The translations under genes and the position numbers were made by a program. Positions 32,287-36,831 of a DNA stretch of 36,831 bases are shown here, piece after piece (position 1 is the stretch's first letter; each line of letters begins with the position of its first letter). Origin of the DNA: an uncultured bacterium (GTDB lineage: Bacteria > Krumholzibacteriota > Krumholzibacteriia > LZORAL124-64-63); contig CAIOLW010000130.1 in NCBI GenBank assembly GCA_903859215.1, positions 1-36,831 of the forward strand, given 5' to 3'. Under the pieces are notes generated by a model. That model was not told the origin of the DNA. It was given only the letters and a program-made list of their open reading frames with translations, and did no database searches.

Positions 32287-33587
32287 CGCTCGAACCACTC
32301 CAGTCGACGCACGGGGACGGATGTGCCGGCCGGCAGCTTCTCGCCACCCGCCGCGATGACGGCCAGCGCCTGCGCGCGGGCCAGGCTGCTGAGCATGTGC
32401 GAACCCTGGCCGCGCTCGGGCGCGACGCACAGCGCGCCGTCGGCATCGCTTGCCAGGCGAGCGCGCAGCCAGGTCATCCGGTCGGAAGCAGGCGCTGCGT
32501 CGTCGCTCAGCAGCGCCGGCAGCGCCGGCAGGTCGGCATCGGCATTGGCGATGCCGTCGGCGGCGGCCGCTGCAGATGCGCCCATCAGCCTTCGCAAGGC
32601 CGGCCGCACCAGCAGCTCGAACGAGACCAGCGCCGACACCGGGTTGCCCGGCAGCCCGAACACGGGCACGCCGTCGGGCGACAGTCCGAACCAGTTCGGC
32701 AATCCGGGGCGGATCGCGACACGCCCGAACAACTCGGTGATGCCCAGCTGCGCCCGCACCGCCGGCACGTGGTCGTGGTCGCCCACCGAGGCGCCGCCCA
32801 CGGTCACCACCAGGTCGGCGGTGCGCAGCCCGCGGGCCAGCGCGCGGCGCAGCGCCGCCGCATCGTCCCGCACGCACACGTGCTTTGCCACCGCCACGCC
32901 CGCCGCCCGCAGCGCCGCGCACAGCGCCGGCCCGTTCGCGTCGACCACCTGCGCGCGCCCCGGCGTCACGCCCGCCGGCACCAGTTCATCGCCCATCGTC
33001 ACGACCAGCGCGCGCGGCCGCCCGCCCACCTTCACGGTGCCCTGGCCCAGCTGCGCCAAGAGGCCGATGACCGGCGGCGTCACCGCTACCCCGGCCGGCA
33101 GCAGTTCCTCGCCCTTGCGGTATTCCTCGCCGACGCGGCGGATGTGCGCGCCCTCGCGCGCCGGCGTGCGGAACACGGCCACGTCACCCTCGCGCGTGAC
33201 CGCTTCCTGCACGACGATCGCGCCCGTGCCGCCCGGCAGCGGCGAACCCGTGAACACGCGCACCGCCGTGCCGGCCTTGATCGTCATGCGCCGCGCCGAC
33301 CCCGCCGCCAGTTCGCCCGCCACGCGCAATGAAACCGGGTTTGCCGCGGAAGCCGCAGCCAGGTCCCCGACCCGCACCGCATACCCGTCCATCGCCGACT
33401 GCTCGAAGCGCGGCGACTCCCAGCGCGCCTTCGCCGGCGCCGCCAGATAGCAGCCCAACGCCTCGGCCAGCGCGACCTTCACGGCCGGCAACGGCCGCGT
33501 GCGCGACAGGACCAACTGCAATGCTTCTTCGTAGGGGAGGGCGCCGCGGGCGGCGCAGGCGTCGAAAGTGGGCACGTCGCAGGACAA
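32283..33587 (-). CDS. moeA: Molybdopterin molybdenumtransferase (MoeA)
   Basis: About 434 aa. MoeA inserts molybdate into adenylylated molybdopterin to complete the cofactor. The N-terminal part has the family signature SPRFEQSAMDGYAVR and RVFTGSPLPGGTGAIV. The central MoCF domain has VVTMGDELVPAG, VVTVGGASVGDHDHV (acidic metal-site region) and GLPGNPVSALVSFELLVRP. The C-terminal beta-barrel domain IV ends in VPVRRLEWFER. No ATG fits: TTG 33587 follows AAGAAGGGA at a 9-nt spacing and is preferred, with GTG 33575 as the alternative. It lies 26 bp after moaA and overlaps pyrC by 4 bp. Confidence 0.94.
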   Translation of the reverse strand: MSCDVPTFDACAARGALPYEEALQLVLSRTRPLPAVKVALAEALGCYLAAPAKARWESPRFEQSAMDGYAVRVGDLAAASAANPVSLRVAGELAAGSARRMTIKAGTAVRVFTGSPLPGGTGAIVVQEAVTREGDVAVFRTPAREGAHIRRVGEEYRKGEELLPAGVAVTPPVIGLLAQLGQGTVKVGGRPRALVVTMGDELVPAGVTPGRAQVVDANGPALCAALRAAGVAVAKHVCVRDDAAALRRALARGLRTADLVVTVGGASVGDHDHVPAVRAQLGITELFGRVAIRPGLPNWFGLSPDGVPVFGLPGNPVSALVSFELLVRPALRRLMGASAAAAADGIANADADLPALPALLSDDAAPASDRMTWLRARLASDADGALCVAPERGQGSHMLSSLARAQALAVIAAGGEKLPAGTSVPVRRLEWFER

Positions 33588-33613
33588 GGCGGCAGTTCCC
33601 TTCTTTGCGAAAA

Positions 33614-34648
33614 TCAGCCGCCGATGTTGACCATGCTGTCGAGATTGTGGCGGCGATGGTCCAGCTCGGACGCGACACCGTCGGTCAGCCGGCCGGCCAC
33701 CGACTGGCGGATGGCGGCGACCAGCGCGCGATCCTCGGCCCCGGCGCGGATGAGCGGCCGCAGGAACGCCGACGGCCGTCCGTACAGGCAGGTCCGCATC
33801 CGCCCGCGCGCGTCCAGGCGCAGCCGGCGGCACGTGCCGCAGAACGTGCGGCTGTGCCCCTCGATGACGCCGATGCGCCCGAGGAACCCGTCGATGCGGA
33901 ACAGCTTCTCAACCGAACCGGCGACCACCGGCTCGGCCTCGATGGCGTGCGACTGGGCCAGCTTCGCCAGGATCTCGGTCCCGGTGATGCCCGGCCCGCA
34001 CAGCCGGCCTTCGCCCACGAACGGCATCGGCTCGATGAAGCGCACCGTGACCGGCCGCTCGCGCGCCAGGTCGGCGAACGCGGCCAGCTCGTGGTCGTTG
34101 GTGCCGGGCAGCACCACCATGTTGATCTTCAGGCCCAGGCCGCGCGCCAGCACCTGGTCGACGGCCGCGCGCACGCGCTCGAAGCCGTCGCGCCGCGTGA
34201 TCGTCGCCCACGTGACAGGGTCCAGCGAGTCGAGGCTCAGGTTCACCCGCTGCAGGCCCGCCTCGGCCAGCGCATCGAGGTGGTCGGCCAGCAGCAGCCC
34301 GTTGGTCGTCAGCAGCACCTCGGGCGCCGAAGGCAGCGCGCGCAGCGCCGCAATCAGCGACACCACGCCGCGCCGGACCAGCGGCTCGCCCCCGGTGATG
34401 CGGAACGTGCGCACGCCCAGGCCGGCGAAGATGCCGCCCACGCGGATCAGCTCGTCGATGGAGAGGATCTCGTCGCGCTCGCCCAGGGTGACCCCGGCCG
34501 CCGGCATGCAGTACTGGCAGCGGAGGTTGCAGCGGTCGGTCACGGCCAGGCGCAGGTAGTCCAGGCGACGACCCTGGGGGTCGACGAGCGTCCCGTCGTG
34601 AGTCGACGGGAACGTGCCGAGCGAAGCGGCCTGCAGGCCTGGTGACAC
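33614..34648 (-). CDS. moaA: GTP 3',8-cyclase (MoaA)
   Basis: 344 aa from GTG 34648, which has GAGG 8 nt upstream; an open frame continues to 34816 but would add a non-homologous GC-rich N terminus. MoaA is a radical-SAM enzyme that converts GTP to 3',8-cyclo-dihydro-GTP, the first step of molybdenum-cofactor synthesis. The SAM-cluster motif is C-x3-C-x2-C in CNLRCQYC, followed by FRITGGEPLVRRG. The second 4Fe-4S cluster uses the Cys pattern in FCGTCRRLRLDARGRMRTC. The chain ends in the required double glycine (NIGG). It heads the moaA-moeA-pyrC operon and is divergent from the pyrophosphatase gene. Confidence 0.96.
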   Translation of the reverse strand: MSPGLQAASLGTFPSTHDGTLVDPQGRRLDYLRLAVTDRCNLRCQYCMPAAGVTLGERDEILSIDELIRVGGIFAGLGVRTFRITGGEPLVRRGVVSLIAALRALPSAPEVLLTTNGLLLADHLDALAEAGLQRVNLSLDSLDPVTWATITRRDGFERVRAAVDQVLARGLGLKINMVVLPGTNDHELAAFADLARERPVTVRFIEPMPFVGEGRLCGPGITGTEILAKLAQSHAIEAEPVVAGSVEKLFRIDGFLGRIGVIEGHSRTFCGTCRRLRLDARGRMRTCLYGRPSAFLRPLIRAGAEDRALVAAIRQSVAGRLTDGVASELDHRRHNLDSMVNIGG

Positions 34649-34809
34649 TATTGAGACCTCTGGTGGCGCCCCCGGGCACAGGCCCGGCGACACCCGCCGG
34701 AACGGGCCGGAAGCGGTTCTCCCCACAAGAAAACACACATCGGGGCCCATGTCCATGCGGTCGGCCCGCTGCCCGTCCGGCGCGTCCGAAGCCCATGGCA
34801 GGTCGCCGC

Positions 34810-34838
34810 TTCGCATTCCCGCCAGATCGCGCTATCAT
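34810..34838 (+). promoter_or_regulatory. Candidate ppa promoter with overlapping inverted repeat
   Basis: TTCGCA (34810-34815), 17 bp, then TATCAT (34833-34838) gives four and five of six consensus matches. The -10 box sits within an inverted repeat, CCCGCCA (34818-34824) and TGGCGGG (34838-34844), which could be an operator. The rest of the 240-bp gap back to moaA is GC-rich with short stem-loops; I recognise no riboswitch. Confidence 0.5.
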
Positions 34839-34888
34839 GGCGGGCGTCAGTCGCCGTCCGGGGCATCCATCTGGCGGGAGACCTTGCC

Positions 34889-35560
34889 ATGGAAAGCGTC
34901 AACATCGACCTGCTTCACCAGCTGTTCCGCGCGCATCCCTGGCACGGGGTGGCCATCGGCGACGAGTCGCCCGAACGGGTCACGGCCTACGTCGAGATCG
35001 TGCCGTCGGACACGGTGAAGTACGAACTCGACAAGCCCACCGGCCTGCTCAAGGTCGACCGCCCGCAGAAGTTCTCGAACGTCTACCCGACCCTGTACGG
35101 ACTGCTGCCCCAGACTTACTGCGGCCCGAAGGTGGCCGAGTACTGCATGAAGCAGGCCTCGCGCACGGGCATCGTCGGCGACGGCGACCCCCTCGACATC
35201 TGCATCCTGGCCGAGAAGACCATCACGCACGGCGACATCCTCCTGACGGTGACGCCCATCGGCGGTCTGCGCATGATCGACGGCAACGAGGCCGACGACA
35301 AGATCATCGCCGTGCTCGGCACCGACGCCATCTACGGCCACCTGCGCGACATCTACGAATGTCCCGCGTCGATGATCGAGCGCCTGCGCCACTATTTCCT
35401 GACCTACAAGGACGCGCCCGGCGCGCGCCGCAGCGAAACCGAGATCACGCACATCTACGGCCGCACCGAGGCCCACGAAGTCATCGAACGCAGCATGGCC
35501 GACTACGCCGACAAGTTCGGCGACCTCAAGGGCCTGTTCGAGCGCCTGCGCTCGCGCTGA
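34889..35560 (+). CDS. ppa: Inorganic pyrophosphatase (family I)
   Basis: 223 aa, longer than the roughly 175 aa of the common bacterial enzyme. It hydrolyses pyrophosphate and so drives biosynthetic reactions, including nucleotide-sugar and nucleic-acid synthesis. Core motifs are KYELDKPTGLLKVDR, YPTLYGLLPQTY and the metal-binding D-x-D-x-x-D signature in GDGDPLDICIL. Between LPQTY and that signature lies an insertion of about 18 residues (CGPKVAEYCMKQASRTGIV) not found in the E. coli type, and the N terminus carries the extra AHPWHGVAIGDESPE seen in some long variants. GGGAG lies 8 nt before the ATG. It is divergent from moaA and 41 bp before the methyltransferase gene. Confidence 0.95.
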   Translation: MESVNIDLLHQLFRAHPWHGVAIGDESPERVTAYVEIVPSDTVKYELDKPTGLLKVDRPQKFSNVYPTLYGLLPQTYCGPKVAEYCMKQASRTGIVGDGDPLDICILAEKTITHGDILLTVTPIGGLRMIDGNEADDKIIAVLGTDAIYGHLRDIYECPASMIERLRHYFLTYKDAPGARRSETEITHIYGRTEAHEVIERSMADYADKFGDLKGLFERLRSR

Positions 35561-35601
35561 CCCGCCTTCGGCCCGCATCACCAACCGGGGAGCCCGCGCT
35601 C

Positions 35602-36342
35602 ATGGGCATCCAGGACCACTTTTCCCGTCAGTCGGCCGACTACGCCGCCTATCGCCCCACGTATCCCGCGGCGCTCACCACGTGGCTGGCCTCGCAGGCC
35701 CGCCGCACCGGCCTTGCCTGGGATGCCGGCTGCGGCAATGGCCAGGCCACGCTCGGCCTGGCGGAACACTTCGCGCACGTCGAGGCCAGCGACCCCAGCG
35801 AAAGCCAGATCGCCCAGGCCACGCCGCACCCGCACGTGCACTACCACGTCGCCGCCGAGTCGCTGCCCGTGCTGGCCGACCACACCGTCGACCTGATCAC
35901 CGTCGCGCAGGCCCTGCACTGGTTCGACCAGGCCGCGTTCGCCGCCGAAGTGCGCCGCGTCGCCGCGCCGGGCGCGGTCATCGCCGCGTGGACGTACAAC
36001 CTGCACCGCGTCACGCCCGGTGTTGATGCGATCATCGATGCGTTCTACGCCGGGCTGGACCCGTGGTGGCCGGCGGAGCGGCGGCATGTCGAGGATGGGT
36101 ATGCGCACCTGACGCTGCCGGGGCGCGCGTTGGAGGCGCCCGCGTTCGCGATGACGGCGGACTGGGATCTCGAGCACGTGCTCGGCTACCTGGCCAGCTG
36201 GTCGGCAGTGGCGCGCTGCGCCGCCGAGACGGGGCGCGATCCGATCGGTGACGTGCGCGCGGAGCTGGAAGCGGCGTGGGGCGGGTTGCGGGTGAGGCGG
36301 CGGGTGGTGTGGCCGTTGGCGGTGATCGTGGCGCGGGTTTGA
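35602..36342 (+). CDS. Class I SAM-dependent methyltransferase
   Basis: 246 aa. The Rossmann-fold methyltransferase motif I is WDAGCGNGQATLGLAEHF (about 39-56), the acidic ribose-binding position is in VEASDPSESQI, and motif IV appears as VDLITVAQALHWFD. The N-terminal FSRQSADYAAYRPTYP and the HWFD motif are characteristic of the trans-aconitate/small-molecule methyltransferase-like group of this superfamily. The C terminus reads RRRVVWPLAVIVARV. Substrate unknown; it could equally be a lipid, quinone or organic-acid methylase. GGGGAG lies before the ATG, 41 bp after ppa, so both may share a transcript. A degenerate copy of the last part of this gene occurs at 36659-36763. Confidence 0.9.
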   Translation: MGIQDHFSRQSADYAAYRPTYPAALTTWLASQARRTGLAWDAGCGNGQATLGLAEHFAHVEASDPSESQIAQATPHPHVHYHVAAESLPVLADHTVDLITVAQALHWFDQAAFAAEVRRVAAPGAVIAAWTYNLHRVTPGVDAIIDAFYAGLDPWWPAERRHVEDGYAHLTLPGRALEAPAFAMTADWDLEHVLGYLASWSAVARCAAETGRDPIGDVRAELEAAWGGLRVRRRVVWPLAVIVARV

Positions 36343-36346
36343 GGAG

Positions 36347-36360
36347 TTGCGCCGGCGCAA
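36347..36360. repeat. Intergenic palindrome, copy 3
   Basis: Perfect TTGCGCCGGCGCAA, starting 5 bp after the methyltransferase stop codon. Confidence 0.7.
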
Positions 36361-36440
36361 GTCGAGTTCGGCGCAGAGAGCCGGGCGGGGCAATTTTCCC
36401 GCATGCTTGATTAGGCCGCGATTGCGGCCCCCAACTCTGC

Positions 36441-36488
36441 GAAATTGATAATCAACAAATTGGCTCCGCATTGTGGAGCCAATTGCCG
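36441..36488. repeat. 48-bp hairpin repeat unit, copy A
   Basis: Starts GAAATTGATAATCAACAAAT and ends AATTGCCG. A 13-bp stem is formed by 36458-36470 and 36472-36484 (outer arms AATTGGCTCC and GGAGCCAATT), with one G-T pair. The left part TTGATAATCAA is itself a small dyad. A second unit of identical length starts 104 bp later. Confidence 0.8.
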
Positions 36489-36492
36489 CGCC

Positions 36493-36510
36493 ACTTGCGC
36501 CGGCGCAAGT
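36493..36510. repeat. Intergenic palindrome, copy 4 (18 bp)
   Basis: ACTTGCGCCGGCGCAAGT, identical to 9760-9777, located between the two 48-bp hairpin units. Confidence 0.75.
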
Positions 36511-36544
36511 CCCGACGAGCGCGGGCCGTGGGCGCTGAGCCACT

Positions 36545-36592
36545 GAAATTGATATCCAACAAATTCGCGCCGCACTGCGGCGCGAATTGCCG
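36545..36592. repeat. 48-bp hairpin repeat unit, copy B
   Basis: Aligns without gaps to copy A (40 of 48 identical). The stem AATTCGCGCCGCA (36562-36574) pairs perfectly with TGCGGCGCGAATT (36576-36588). Two of the stem differences from copy A are compensatory on both arms (unit positions 22/40 and 25/37), and a third changes a G-T pair to G-C. Confidence 0.8.
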
Positions 36593-36658
36593 TTGGCCTC
36601 ACGACGCGCATTTCACCCAGATACTGGATGAAGCCGGCATCGTCCTTCGTTTCCGAAA

Positions 36659-36763
36659 GACGGCGGTGTGCTGCATCGCCGAGAAGGGGAGCGATCCGGT
36701 CGGCCGGGTGAGGGCGAGACGGCGGTTCGTGTGGCCGTAGGCGGCGATTGAGGCGAGAGTTTG
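36659..36763 (+). pseudogene. Decayed 3' fragment of a methyltransferase gene
   Basis: The translation IAEKGSDPVGRVRA then RRRFVWP-stop-AAIEARV matches AAETGRDPIGDVRA and RRRVVWPLAVIVARV at the C terminus of the methyltransferase encoded at 35602-36342. The fragment lacks about 11 residues between the two blocks, and a TAG (36738-36740) stands where that protein has Leu. Homology upstream fades into the hairpin repeats. It is best read as the remnant of a tandem duplicate or of a related second gene. Confidence 0.65.
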
Positions 36764-36831
36764 TGTTTGCGGATTTCCGTATCACCGGCCAAACGCATGG
36801 CATACCATTGATGCGCCTGATATCCCGTTGA

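Larger units (their letters stand above)
36343..36831. other. Repeat-rich tail region without intact genes
   Basis: About 490 bp with no credible intact gene. It contains two copies of the TTGCGCCGGCGCAA palindrome alternating with two 48-bp hairpin units, then a methyltransferase remnant. The region 36411-36490 is notably more AT-rich than the coding DNA. The final 70 bp show nothing recognisable. Confidence 0.7.

Noticed and set aside
33588-33613. Terminator between moaA and moeA
   Set aside because: The 26-bp gap has no stem-loop; the two genes are probably co-transcribed.
34649-34809. Possible molybdenum-cofactor riboswitch upstream of moaA
   Set aside because: There are GC-rich stem-loops, such as CCGGGC pairing with GCCCGG, but I cannot match the conserved riboswitch core.
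36441-36592. CRISPR array or Fur box array
   Set aside because: Only two units exist, with a palindrome rather than unique spacers between them. TTGATAATCAA resembles part of a Fur box, but the second copy breaks it.
36411-36803. Minus-strand 130-codon open frame over the right-end repeats
   Set aside because: Its sequence is generated by the palindromes and hairpin units and by the antisense of the methyltransferase remnant; no ribosome site or known domain.

Overview
This is a high-GC chromosomal window from a diderm (Gram-negative) bacterium. Diderm structure is shown by two outer-membrane barrel-like proteins, a Wza-type export protein and a lipoprotein. Bias toward C/G at third positions, Calx-beta lipoproteins and the protein families present would fit the FCB-type or deltaproteobacterial-like phyla known mainly from metagenomes. 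No marker gene here fixes the taxon, so that placement is a guess.

Layout. (1) 1-1710, minus strand: the start of an NADH-oxidising diaphorase pair (NuoE-like, NuoF-like; the latter runs off the left edge), preceded by a strong candidate Rex (NADH/NAD+ sensor) operator. (2) 2101-6777, plus strand: a secreted barrel-like protein of unknown function followed by a large lipoprotein made almost entirely of Calx-beta repeats. (3) 7001-10638, plus strand: a MOSC-domain protein, an aspartase with an N-terminal cyclic-nucleotide-binding-like domain, and a small outer-membrane barrel protein. (4) 24969-10710, minus strand: a compact, mostly translationally coupled twelve-gene Wzx/Wzy-type exopolysaccharide cluster. 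In transcription order it is: Wza-like exporter, degenerate tyrosine-kinase-like protein, Wzz-like chain-length protein, hexapeptide acyltransferase, GT4, flippase, O-antigen ligase/polymerase, double GT4, polysaccharide deacetylase, GT4 fused to a sugar-phosphate-transferase-like domain, STAS protein, GT4. (5) 31084-25193, minus strand: a three-gene signalling unit (FIST sensor, hybrid histidine kinase, sigma-54 response regulator) directly upstream of the exopolysaccharide cluster. (6) 34648-31216, minus strand: moaA-moeA-pyrC. (7) 34889-36342, plus strand: inorganic pyrophosphatase and a class I methyltransferase. (8) 36343-36831: a repeat-rich tail with covarying hairpins and a decayed methyltransferase fragment.

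How the parts fit. The best-connected system is signalling to exopolysaccharide. A FIST ligand sensor would feed a cytosolic hybrid kinase and a NtrC-type activator. The only sizeable gap between that activator gene and the exopolysaccharide cluster contains a good match to a sigma-54 promoter with a tandem 11-bp repeat next to it. The cluster itself looks non-canonical in its control: its BY-kinase-like protein has no P-loop, and its STAS protein carries Asp where the phosphorylated Ser normally sits.

Most unusual DNA signals: an 18-bp Rex-type operator; a recurrent perfect palindrome, TTGCGCCGGCGCAA, found only between genes; and two 48-bp repeat units near the right end whose hairpin arms differ by compensatory base changes. 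No tRNA, rRNA, CRISPR array or insertion sequence was seen.
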